Positions 46,722 through 57,197 of a stretch of 64,000 nt of DNA are shown piece after piece; within the stretch, counting starts at the first letter, position 1; each line of letters opens with the position of its first letter. Origin of the DNA: Xenopus tropicalis (taxonomy: Eukaryota > Chordata > Amphibia > Anura > Pipidae). The DNA lies in assembly GCF_000004195.4 (NCBI RefSeq), contig NC_030684.2, forward strand, positions 71,407,392-71,471,391. Reading direction: 5' to 3'. The position numbers and the translations under genes were made by a program. The notes beneath the pieces were generated by a model. That model was given only the letters and a program-made list of their open reading frames with translations, was not told where the DNA came from and did not search any database.

Positions 46722-47490
46722 TTATTTAAACGATCCAACTGCAGTTAAACCTTGGTGGTAATTTTTGATCAGTCCTGCACATCGACTTGGAGGAATTTTA
46801 GCCCTTTCCTCTGTACAGAACAGCTTCAGCTCATGAACTGCTCGCTTTAGGTCTTTCCACAACATTTCAACTGGATTAAGGTCAAGACTTTGACTTGGCC
46901 TTTCCAGAACATTTACTTTATAGCTTTTTAACCATTCTTTGGTAGAAGGACTTGTGTGTTTAGGATTATTGTGTGGCTGCATGGCCCACTGTCTCTTGAC
47001 ATTCAGTTCACAGACAGATATCATGACATTTTCCTTTAGAATTCTCTGGTATAGTTCAGAATTCACTGTTCCATTAATAATGACAAGCTGTCCAGGCTCA
47101 TATGCAGCAAAACAAAAAAACATTCCCACCACCATGTTTCACAGATGCAATAAGGTTCTTATGCTGGAATGCAGTGTTTTTCTTTCTCTTCCAGTATCCT
47201 TCTGGTTTGTCCACATGATCTTTAGCAAACTGTAGATGGTCAGAAATATTTTTGGGGGAGAGCAGTGGCTTTCTCCTTGCTACCCTGTCATACACACCAT
47301 TGCTGTTCAGTGTTCTCCTGATGATGGACTCATGAACATCAGCATTCACCAATGTGAGACAGGCCTTCAGTTGCTTAGAAGTTATCCTGTGTTTCTTTGT
47401 AACCTCTCGGACTGTTAGACGCCTTGCAGTTGGAGTTATCTTTGTTGGTCCACCACTTCTGGGTAGTAGATGCCTGCATCATTGTCTGAT
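46722..47490 (-). pseudogene. Dead Tc1-like transposase
   Basis: Three parts in order on the minus strand: a DNA-binding segment (ITPTARRLTVREVTKKHRIT), then DHLQFAKDHVDKPEGYW, then the catalytic half with KHTSPSTKEWLKSYKV, SQSLDLNPVEMLW and WKDLKRAVHE. The block between GYW and KKNTAFQHKN, which holds the first catalytic Asp in the family, is deleted, and the second Asp (usual NDPKH) reads NNPKH. The final Glu in NPVE is kept. A stop or shift also separates the halves near 47,100. It cannot be active. Confidence 0.88.
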
Positions 47491-47948
47491 TGCATGGGGC
47501 GTCTTTATTTTTTCCTATGAACATTAAACCTAAGCAAATACAAAATATTCCTTCATCATGCCTGGTGCACTTGATACCTCAATTACAGGGCCACCTCTTT
47601 GCTTATTATCAAATGCGCCTACAAACATAGAAGAGCACACTGATATATATGGGAACTTTATGAAAGGAAATAAAATGTGTAAACTGTTTTTTGTTTTGGC
47701 GCCTTATTTATTTCTACTTAAAGGGACTGTAAATCCAACTTTATAATTTTGAATAATGAAAGCAAATTTAGTTTGAAACAACTTTCCAAAATATATTCAC
47801 ATATTTCACATTTTCATTACACAACTATTTTAAAAATGATTTGTCATCTACTTCTAGGACTTTTTTTTAAAATAGATGATGTTTTAGGTCACATTCATAT
47901 ACAAATATAGAAAATTTTAAAGGGTTTCAAACTTTTGAGAACCACTGT

Positions 47949-48469
47949 TGTAAGGGTTCCTGACCGCAAATCCTAAAACAAGTCAGCCGTGGGAGCTCTC
48001 CTGCCGGGACAAAGGTGTGCACGGGAACAAGGACGACACGACCAGGATGGAAGTTCAAACTTGTTCAGTTTATTCTTACGTGATTATAGCTTATATACCC
48101 TTTTTGAGTACATGCAGATACAAAGGAATCATTTCCAAAAAATAGAGTAGAACCTCATTTTCCACAAGGACGTTCTTCAAGGACGGCCAAGACAGGACAT
48201 AAATTTTACATAGAGTACACAGATAAGAAAAAGTTACTTTTTGAAGGTTCACATCCTGTAAAATGCAAGCTATGCAAAAGTACTAATTGGGAAAAACAAT
48301 TATTATGGGATGTTCAAGCCTTGCTGTCTGCTGTTACAAAATGGAGGTACATTTCTAAAATGGAGTATGATATGCTAAGCATCAAAGTATCAAAGTATCA
48401 AAATACATGCATATATGAATATATGATTATATGAATATGAGAACATAGGATATTATATCAAACCTTACA
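47949..48469. mobile_element. Solo LTR with perfect 5-bp target duplication
   Basis: 521 bp beginning TGTAAGGGTTCC and ending AACCTTACA, flanked on both sides by ACTGT (47,944-47,948 and 48,470-48,474). No internal retroviral region. It is unlike the 1,448-bp LTRs, so it belongs to another family; strand cannot be fixed. Confidence 0.75.
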
Positions 48470-49790
48470 ACTGTATGTAGTACTCTTTGGGTACAAAGCT
48501 TAGTGTAATACTTTGGTCCCACAGGCACTGGTTAAATATTAAAATCAACAACAGTGTTTTTAGTTGCCTGCAGGAATGAAACTCCAGAATCCATGAATCA
48601 GTCTTGTGACCACCTATTTTCTATTCTTAGGCTACACTGCATCTATTCTCGGAACAGGACTAGGCATAAAACAGGTTTTACAGGTCTAATATTCTTAGAA
48701 AAGGTGTCATTCTTAAAAGTGTCAAGAGCAATTATTTCCCATTGCATTATACATCTCTAAAAAGTGGAGGAAAGTGCCTTTAAATTTTACTTTTTCTGCT
48801 GCATAACCAACAATTTATCTAACAATTTTGCTAGCAGCAGATATCCCATTTTAAAGCAAAGGTAAAAACTAAGTAAGCTTTATCAGAAAAGTCTATGTTA
48901 ATAAAGCCATAAACACTTAAAAAAAAGCTGCACTGGGTCCTCTATCAAGAGAAACACAGGATTTATTTTCTTCTTTTGTGTACACATGTTTTTCTGTGTC
49001 AGACTTCCTGCTCTCAGAAAAATCCTTCAGGGTACAGCAAGAGTCTGCTCAGTTTGTTTCTTGCTCCTTTCTCTCCCTCTCTTCTCCTCCTCCTCCTCCT
49101 CCCATCTGAGTTACCAGCTGAAGCACGGAAGCTGCTGAGACCAAGCTAAAATGGCAGCTGCTATCTTAAACAAACAGAGGGAGCTTCTAGGGCTCTTTAC
49201 TTGGGTATGGTAAAGCTTTCTGCAGAATAAATATAGCATTATAGGTGGCACTAATGTGATTAATCTGTTGGCAATAAAATGCCAACATGCCTTTACTTCT
49301 ACTTTCAGCTCAGCTTTTTCCATGACAATCTGTGTGTAAAAATTACATATTTATATGGGCAGTTATACATTGCCAGCCTGTAGGCAATATTATCACAGTT
49401 AGATGTCCAACATTGCTCTGCCAGCCTGTATGCAATAATGCCACATTTATATGTTCAGCTTTACACTGGCAAATATGACCTGACTAGCCAAACCAAAGAT
49501 GCACAGCCTAATTATGATGGATTGTCAGAAAGTGATAGAAAAGGATGCAGGAAAGACAGAAGATTATACACAACACAGTCCTGCTACTACCAAAGCAAAG
49601 TGTTGTCCCAGCACCATTGATATACACTGGATGTTGCTGTAGCAGTAATTCTCATATTTCTGGTTCCTGAGGTGACTAGTAAAATAGTGCCGCAACCAGC
49701 ACATCAGCCACTTGTTGCACTCCCACATATATATATTTATTGCCTGCTTAGTGCTGTAAGTGGCAGGATATTATCTGTGACATGTGTTAC
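48470..49790. other. Intergenic repeats
   Basis: 48,930-49,320 is a copy of the interspersed repeat seen inverted at 57,690-58,180 (shared TCCTCTATCAAGAGAAACAC). The rest has no supported feature. Confidence 0.45.
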
Positions 49791-51212
49791 TAGAGATGTA
49801 GCGAACCTCACAAAAAAAGTTCGCGAACCTGTTCGCGAACTTCCGCCAAAAAGTGCAAACTTTTGCGAACTTTGCGAACCCCATAGACTTCAATGGGAAG
49901 GCGAACTTTAAAACCTAGAAAAGCCATTTCTGGCCAGAAAACTGATTTTAAAGTTGTTTAAAGGGTGCCACTACCTGGACAGTGGCATGCAGGAGGGGGA
50001 TCAAGGGCAAAAATTTCTCTGAAAAATACGTTGTTGACACAGTGTTGCGTTTTGTGCTGCAAAGGGCAGAAATCACACTACATTTCTAAACTTGTGTAAT
50101 AAACTGCTTTAAAACGTCCGGCGTCTACATGCCAATTAAGTCGTGTAAAGGTTACAGCCGGTTCACACGCAAAGACAAAACGCCGCAGTAGTGGATACGG
50201 AATATATTATTGCTGGTGGAAAAACATCGCTCAGGTGATTTTATTGCAATGCAATGTCACTACTATGTGTAATGTGTTTGGTGCACTACTATGAATAACA
50301 GCAAACAGCACTGGACACGTTAAAGAACAGTAAGTTAAATTTAAAAAAAAAAAAAAATAATAATAAAAAAAAAGTGATCTCTGGTTGGTGCTGGGGGTGA
50401 ACTACTAGGAGCAGCACACCAGTCCCCAACACAGCTAGACTAATAGCACTGGGCACTATAAATTACAGTAGCAAAGTAAAAAAACACAAATAAAAAAAAT
50501 GATGTGAATGTGTGGTTGGTACTTAGTGCACTACTATGAGCAGCACACCTGTCTCCAACACACACAGACGAAGCTGCAGTACACAATGAAAAGAAGAGTA
50601 ACAGTAATCAGAAAATAAAAGCAGTCCTTACAAGGACTATTGGGTTACAGCAGATGAGATCAGCAGGACAGCTGCCCTCAGCAGCTACATACAGAGCAGT
50701 AGAAAGTAGATTACTAGTCAGCAAAGCTACCTAAACTGTCCCTCAAATCCCTGCACAGCTCTCTCCCTATGTGCTAATACAGAGCAGTAGAAAGTAGATT
50801 ACTAGTCAGCAAAGCTACCTAAACTGCCCCTCAAACCCCTGCACAGCTCTCTCCCTATGTGCTAATACAGAGCAGTAGAAAGTAGATTACTAGTCAGCAA
50901 AGCTACCTAAACTGTCCCTCAAACCCCTGCACAGCTCTCTCCCTATGCTAACTCATCAAGCACACACAGGCAGAATGTAAAATGGCTGCTGGGCTTCGGT
51001 TTATATATGGAAGGGGGTGGTCCGGGGGTGGTCCAGGAGGGAGAGCTGCCTGATTGGCTGCCATGTATCTGCTGGCTCTGGGGTGAGAGGTCAAAATTTG
51101 GCTCCAGCTAAGGCGAACCCAAAATTGCGAACATCACCAAAAGTTCGCGAACTTGCGAACACCCGATTTTCGTGTGAATTAGTTTGCCGACGAACAGTTC
51201 GCTACATCTCTA
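49791..51212. mobile_element. hAT non-autonomous element, 1,422 bp, with 8-bp duplication
   Basis: Starts TAGAGATGTAGCGAAC and ends GTTCGCTACATCTCTA, exactly flanked by TGTGTTAC (49,783-49,790 and 51,213-51,220). Subterminal GTTCGCGAAC palindromes sit near both ends. No transposase frame. The perfect duplication suggests a fairly recent insertion. Confidence 0.92.
50691..50951. repeat. Three-copy tandem repeat, 88-bp unit, inside the hAT element
   Basis: Units starting ACAGAGCAGTAGAAAGTAGA at 50,691, 50,779 and 50,867 with few differences; last copy slightly short. Confidence 0.9.
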
Positions 51213-51687
51213 TGTGTTACTACACTTGATTAAGTCTAGGAAGTGCCAAGTCTGAATAATACTATACACACGTCATAGCTTTTATTTTCATTCAGACATG
51301 GATGGATAAACCACTATCAGCTGTGCTTGAAGTAATGATTAGCTCACAATCACACAGATTTACCCACCTCCCCTCATAATGGCTGAGGCTGTTTTTAATG
51401 CTGAACAAAGAGCCTGTTGGCTGCAGCCTAATGGCATATCCCACTCTGGTTATTAATATTGGGAAACATGTGAAAAATACAAAGCTGGGTTTAGTTTTCA
51501 TGAAAGCATGTCCTTGTGAAATGTAAATAAGTATATGTTGCAAGATCTTCTTGTTATCTTGTTATTGCTTTATACAGCTTGCATAATGTAGAACTAAGCA
51601 GTAGAGAAACATTCCCTGTAAACTTTTATTTTAAAAGAACTTCATGATTTTAAAACACCTTTTATGTTACTTTTACAGGAATCCAGA

Positions 51688-52623
51688 ATGTTTGGTTCTG
51701 CAAGAAAAATGTGGTTCATTGTCCTACTATATATGTTCTATGATCCAAGTACGGCTCAGAATAGTGTCTTTGGAAAAAATAAATACACTGAGTACCAAAT
51801 CGGAAACATGAACTTGATTATTACTGTTCCCCATGGAGGATCATTACAGCCAAGCTCTATACCGTCAAGAGATTCTGGCTGCTGGGATAAGGTGACCTCA
51901 AAATGTTACTACACACACAGTTGCCCATCAGGAACATCAAAGGACTCAACCAGTTGTACAGTTTCCACAGTCAAAGATCTGTATACACTAGAAACTGCAC
52001 AGGCCCTGGCAAAAGAGATCAGTATACTAACTGGTGGCAAATACCCTCATATTATCATAAATCACCTTTCAAGATCCAAATTGGACGTTAACAGAGATAA
52101 GGATGAGGCAGCCTTTGGAATTCCTGAAGCAGAGCAAGCCTTTGATGAGTTTATGGAGTTCATTAACATGGCAAAGTCACAAATACAAAAGGGCCTACTT
52201 ATTGACATCCATGGACAGGCTCATCCTGAGCAGTGGATTGAATTAGGCTATCTTCTTTCTAAGGCAAATTTAGACTCAGGTGCTTTTACTGCAGCTAGTA
52301 CTTCAATATTCTCATTATCTAAAGAGCTTTACAATACCCCATTTGAAACATTGCTCAGAGGTGAGAAGAGTTTGGGAAAATATATTCAAGATCAAAATCC
52401 CAAATATGTCTGTGTCCCTTCTCCAACAAATCTAGGACCCAATGGGGGAAACTATTTTTCAGGAGGTTATATTGTCAAAACCCATGGGTCCAAAGATAAC
52501 GGTACTGTAGATGCAGTTCAAATTGAGCTTCCTAGGTGGATAAGGGAAAGCAGTGAGCGCCCCACATTTTGTGTGGCTTTAGCAAAGGCAATATCGAAGT
52601 TTCATCAGTTAAGTTTTAATTGA
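51688..52623 (+). CDS. Secreted N-formylglutamate-amidohydrolase-like protein
   Basis: An intact 311-residue protein in one coding exon. A pyrimidine-rich acceptor (TTACTTTTACAG) ends at 51,678, so a non-coding exon lies upstream; I start at the first ATG after it (51,688), though 51,709 is also possible. The N-terminus is a signal peptide (MWFIVLLYMFYDPSTAQ). Blocks typical of the family follow: NLIITVPHGG (about 45-55), SRSKLDVNRD, LLIDIHGQAHPEQ, GGNYFSGGYIVKTHG and DAVQIELPRWIR, with His, Asp and Glu residues that could bind a metal. Bacterial relatives release formate from N-formylglutamate in histidine breakdown. Animal secreted forms of this fold exist in invertebrates as far as I recall, with unknown substrates. 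Several Cys (CWDKVTSKCYYTHSC) suit an extracellular protein. A poly(A) signal lies at 53,313. Substrate is not predictable. Confidence 0.8.
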   Translation: MFGSARKMWFIVLLYMFYDPSTAQNSVFGKNKYTEYQIGNMNLIITVPHGGSLQPSSIPSRDSGCWDKVTSKCYYTHSCPSGTSKDSTSCTVSTVKDLYTLETAQALAKEISILTGGKYPHIIINHLSRSKLDVNRDKDEAAFGIPEAEQAFDEFMEFINMAKSQIQKGLLIDIHGQAHPEQWIELGYLLSKANLDSGAFTAASTSIFSLSKELYNTPFETLLRGEKSLGKYIQDQNPKYVCVPSPTNLGPNGGNYFSGGYIVKTHGSKDNGTVDAVQIELPRWIRESSERPTFCVALAKAISKFHQLSFN

Positions 52624-53312
52624 TAATTTAATTATATTATCTATTTGCCATTCTATCTTGAACCTAAAATGTAAAATGCCAGAAGTCCGTTATGTGGAGG
52701 GATTATCTGTCCACTGCTACTACGATCTCTTTCTAAAGAACCAAACTTAAAATAACGTCACTTTTCCTGGTTACCCTGTTCAAGAAATAACAAAAAACAT
52801 AGATTATTATTAAATAGACAAAAAAGTATGTTTCACACAAGCAATTATTGAACTTATATTAAACTAGGAGGACAGTGTCCCTTTAAAGAAAAATAGTATT
52901 TTAAAGTATCTTCTAATCTGAAATAATATTGGCAACTTTGCACCTGATCTATAATTACTTTATATTTTTTTCTGTATATCTGTATTTATTTGCCATTCCA
53001 TTCTGCAATTCTTGAAACTACTGTAGCATGTAAAATGTTCTCTGATTGCCATAAAGCAAATTGATTGTGAGGCAAGATTTTTAGTCTTGATATTGTTTGT
53101 TCTAAAATATCCTTGTATTTAGGCCTTCACTTATTTATCTGTTCTCCAAGCCACTTTCTCCATATAGACTGGACTTCCAAACCAAAGAGATATAAACAGA
53201 AAACAATTGTATGAGACTTACTGAGAAGTAAAGCCAACCAGTCTAACCTTTAAGGCATTTTAACATATCCAGTTTAAAGTTTGAGTTATTGTCATAAGCA
53301 TTAATTGAAAGA

Positions 53313-53318
53313 AATAAA
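53313..53318 (+). terminator. Candidate poly(A) signal AATAAA
   Basis: AATAAA about 690 bp after the amidohydrolase-like stop codon. Confidence 0.35.
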
Positions 53319-53449
53319 ATGTGTTATTATTTCACCTGTGGTGATGTCACTTATGTTTTTTATAAAGCCCACCCCCCATGCATTTTACTTGCCCATATGC
53401 AAATAAGCACCTTGACTTCCTGTTGCATATGCAGCATCATTGGGTGCAC

Positions 53450-53606
53450 TTAACAACATGATCCGAAACTCGAAATTTTCGTAAGAACAATTCATGACAT
53501 TTTATAAATACAACAATGATCAATTTTAATTCGAATGTATGCCATGTCGAGTTTATACCACTTTCAAGGCCAGAGAAAAAAACGAATTTTAGTAAATCAG
53601 CCCCCA
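53450..53606. repeat. Truncated MITE ending TAGTAAATCAGCCCCC
   Basis: The right end matches the GGGGCTGATTTACT family at 15,999 but the left end is missing; interior has TCGAAATTTTCG-type sequence. Confidence 0.5.
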
Positions 53607-54256
53607 AGTGATGCAAACAAGGGAATTGCATCATTACCTTTTATAGATGGACTTATTATAAGCAACTGAAAACATTTTTCAACTAACTACTAACCATAAC
53701 CTGCACCTTTAAAAACTGAACCCCACCCAGCTTAAAATCATCTTCAATTTTATGAGCCCCACTCCTCCCTCACCTGTCAGCAAACTTGCATCATCCAAGG
53801 GGAGGGGACTTGCTTGAAGCCTGATCCTCAACCTGCCCAAAACCCCATATAAGGCTCAGTTTTTGCCTAGAACCTGCCTAATCTGTGGGTCCTGCAGATT
53901 TTGGGTCCACCAGCTTATCACTAGTGAGAATTAATGTGGGGCTAAGGCTACACTCTTTGATGCTGTTGTTAGAGTTGCCCTGCCTCAAACAATTAGTTAT
54001 CCCTTCAATAACGTTCTCAGAAATGATTTTGTCTTGTGCAGATTTTGGAGTAAATCAAGGCCACAGAAGGCACCACTGGTAAAGTAAGGTGTGAAGGCCA
54101 ATTCTGTGTTTTAATTATGTTTTGAGGCTATTCACACCTGAAGAAGGGGCCTGCTCTGAAATGCAGTGTTGTTTTGGCCTCTTAATAAACACAGACACTG
54201 ACCTTCCTTCTCAGTGGTACATTCATGAGCCTTGATTTACTTGACTGTTACTACAC
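53607..54256 (+). repeat. Repeat with Penelope-like tail
   Basis: ACCTGAAGAAGGGGCCTGCT then TGAAATGCAGTGTTG and CCTCTTAATAAACACAGACA at 54,130-54,200 match the hairpin-plus-AATAAA tail pattern. No coding sequence is left. Confidence 0.4.
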
Positions 54257-54481
54257 TAAGGAGCAGATTTATCAAAATGTGAGATTAGAGCCCACTACAG
54301 AAAATTCTGACCACTTTGTATTCATTCTTATGGGATTCTTAGAAGTGTATTTACCAGTGAGTAAAAGCTAGAGTTCATCATTTGATAAATACACTTTAGA
54401 AAATTCCATAGGAATGAAAACAAAGTGGATGAGTTTTTCTGTAGTGAGCTCTAATCTCACATTTTAATAAATCTGACCCTA
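54257..54481. mobile_element. Palindromic MITE (AGCAGATTTATCAAAATGTG)
   Basis: Ends TAAGGAGCAGATTTATCAAA and TTAATAAATCTGACCCTAA are inverse and most of the interior folds back. Sister copy at 55,881-56,567. Confidence 0.8.
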
Positions 54482-55880
54482 AATAGTGCATTTAGATCCG
54501 GGGCTACGAGGGCACCTGCACCAACATAAGGAAACCTGAGATATTTAAGCAAGTGTGTGCACATGCTATTTTAAGCAGGTTTTATAATAAAGCAGGTGTT
54601 CTGTATAAGAGGATCATATGTCAGGTATTTATATATCTGTTTATAAATGCCTTGTCACTGTCATTTTTATTAGAGGCCATTTACTTTGACACAAGCACAA
54701 AGGCATCCCCCTTTGTGCTCATTCAGGGGGCACTTCTACCTGGGTCTGGCTACGAGTCTGTACTTTGAGCTGGGTAAAAACCCTTGCACCAGTCCTGCCT
54801 TTACTGCCTGCCATACAACAGGCAGTAAAATCAGGGCATTAGAGCCTTTGTGCACTGCTGATCCACTTGCACATCTGAATGAATGGGGGGGCACCTACTT
54901 CCCACCCCCTGCGACCCTTTTTAAATGCAGCACTGCTGAATACAGTAAGCGCTGTTTACATCTTATCGTAATTCAAGTAACAAAGAAAGCATTGTGCGAA
55001 GTGCAGAAAAATATAGCCAACTGCACCTGTTGTAAATGACACCAATTGTTATCCACCCACAGGCATTCAGAGCAGCACAGTAGTAAATATTTATGATCCA
55101 TTCAGATAAAATGAAATTGATCCTGTTTGCCTTCTGGTTCAGTGATCTTTGGGTGAATATCTAAAATCTTTGCCACAAAGCATGAATTCTGTTGTTTGCC
55201 AGAAAGGAAATAGAAATAGATATAACTTAGATAAGTCCGCAACAAATTCAAAAATGAAAAATACAAGTCTTCATTAAAAAGTCATAGGCTGCATACATGG
55301 GGTATGACTTTTTAATGATTTCTAATAAAGACTTTTGGCCACTAGAGGGTTGAGTCTGCAGGATTTAGTAAACTTTACTTAAATTAAATATTTACTTTGA
55401 TTTTTTTCCTAATTTGGCCTTTTTTGATAACTTAGATAAGGATCAATAAGTGCAAAACTAGTCTGTATATGGGCTAATTACAGTTAACTGGTAGGTATTC
55501 CAGAATTTCCTATTTCTGACCCTTGCTGTATCCATTCAGGCTGAAAGGAGAAATGTAGACATATGTAACAGACCAAGAATTGTATTGATGTCTGTAAATG
55601 TGATGAAAGTTTGGACTTTGGTTAACAAAATGACAGTTTTTTTGCTTCAGATTTACGCAAATATTGATGTTGTTTTGAGGTTTACTGGAAGAACAATGTA
55701 TTTGCTTAGGTTGTGCAATCTTTTTGTATTACATCATTGCTTCTTATTTCTAAAGACAGACTTTGTCTTTTATTTTATCAGTTTGTTTAGCTAGTCTATG
55801 TTCATTATATAATGAATATATGTTTCTCTTCTCAGCTTATATAAATGAACAAATGTAACTTTAAATAGCTTAAAGAAATA
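54482..55880. other. Intergenic stretch
   Basis: No gene supported. A short inverted pair (AAAGTCATA...) surrounds 55,290. Confidence 0.35.
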
Positions 55881-56567
55881 TAGGGGCAGATTTATCAAAA
55901 TGTGAGTATAGAGCTTAATACATAAAAATTCATGCACATTCTATTCTGTCCTATGGGATTTTTAGAAACGTATTTATCAAATGGTGAGTTCTAACATTCA
56001 CTCATTGATAAATAAGCTTCTAAAAATCCCATAGGAATGAATAGAACATGCATGAGTTTTTGGGGCCCATTCGCTAAAATCCGATTTTTTTGTCACGATA
56101 TGGAAAAAAATTTGGAGTAAACACGATAATTTCTGATGTTCTAAAATGTCTCGAAAATGAAAATTTCGTTGCCTTCCAAAAGTCACAAAATTTTCGGGTC
56201 CGAACATTTGTAAATGGCACCTGAGCCTTTCTGGCTTTGAAACCTTCAATATATGATTTTGAAAGCCTTCCATAGGACTCAATGGCACTCGAAAGATCCA
56301 ACCTGGCGAAAAAATAGTCACAATACCAAAGCTTGAATGAATTCCGAAATGGTAGTAGTCTTCGTGAAAAGTACGACTTTTCTGTGAAAGTTAACGAAAA
56401 ACCACGGAAAAGTTGTGGAATTTTAACAAAATTATTGTGGACATTAGAAATGTTCTATAATTTAGAAAAAATGTGAATTTATCTCAAAAATATTTAATTG
56501 GGGTTTTGTAAATGGGCCCCTTGATGTATTAAGCTCTAAACACACATTTTGATAAATCTGCCCCATA
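55881..56567. mobile_element. Palindromic MITE carrying a nested MITE
   Basis: Outer ends TAGGGGCAGATTTATCAAAA and TTTTGATAAATCTGCCCCATA are inverse. The right arm is broken at 56,061 by the inner element and resumes at 56,521 (GATGTATTAAGC), matching the inverse of the left arm (GCTTAATACAT). Confidence 0.85.
56062..56520. mobile_element. Nested MITE (GGGGCCCATTCGCTAAA)
   Basis: Ends GGGGCCCATTCGCTAAA and TTTGTAAATGGGCCCC are inverse; interior resembles the GGGGCTGATTTACT family in its ACGAAAA blocks. Confidence 0.8.
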
Positions 56568-56925
56568 ATCATTGATAAAAAAAAATGGTATCTTACTTTT
56601 ATATTTATTTCTTGTACTCAAAGCTTAGATGAAAGCTACTAATGCTAACATCACCTGCTGAGTAAAATGTATAATAAAAAATTAAACGAATCATATAATG
56701 TTAGACTTTGTGCCCAATAGAAAAAACACATGAAATACAGAAGTGGTAAGTTACATTGTTGCCTTTTGTGGGAATTAAAAATTAGAATGGGAAGTAATCT
56801 TGTACTAAGTGGGGTTACATATAGGGAACAAATTACAGGAAGAATATGAACAATCTTAGATTGTGCTGTGAGAGTTTACAGCTTTATCCATTGTACCACG
56901 ACATTTATCCTCCACCCAGGCACAC

Positions 56926-56932
56926 TATAAAA
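56926..56932 (+). promoter_or_regulatory. TATA box of the PGLYRP gene
   Basis: TATAAAA (in CACACTATAAAAGG) about 50 bp before a donor site GAG/GTGAGT at 56,981/56,982. Start of transcription would be near 56,955-56,960. Confidence 0.65.
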
Positions 56933-56956
56933 GGAACAGAAAGAAGTAGAGTACTT

Positions 56957-56981
56957 CTCAAAAGACTTTGCGGCAACAGAG
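56957..56981 (+). other. Probable non-coding first exon of the PGLYRP gene
   Basis: Short segment between the TATA box and the donor GTGAGT at 56,982. The next acceptor (TTTTTGCTTCAG) ends at 57,112 and leads to the exon with the start codon. The 5' edge is estimated. Confidence 0.5.
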
Positions 56982-57197
56982 GTGAGTCATTCATTTCTCT
57001 AGAATGTTGCCTCTTTTTTAGGATCATATTGTACTAACTATTGTACTGCAGAATAACTATGCTTGTATACTGTATAGTGAAATATGCTTTTTTCATATAT
57101 TTTTTGCTTCAGCTACAAGCACACTTGTTTTGTAATTCAGCAATTTTGATTTTGTTGTCCACCATAGTTGTATTTGATCTTCTGCTCTTCAATCATC

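Noticed and set aside
49672..49911. 79-residue frame ending in the hAT element
   Set aside because: Its end is the hAT terminal repeat and no family motif is present.
50691..50951. Regular repeats considered as a CRISPR array
   Set aside because: Three adjacent 88-bp units with no spacers, inside a eukaryotic hAT element.
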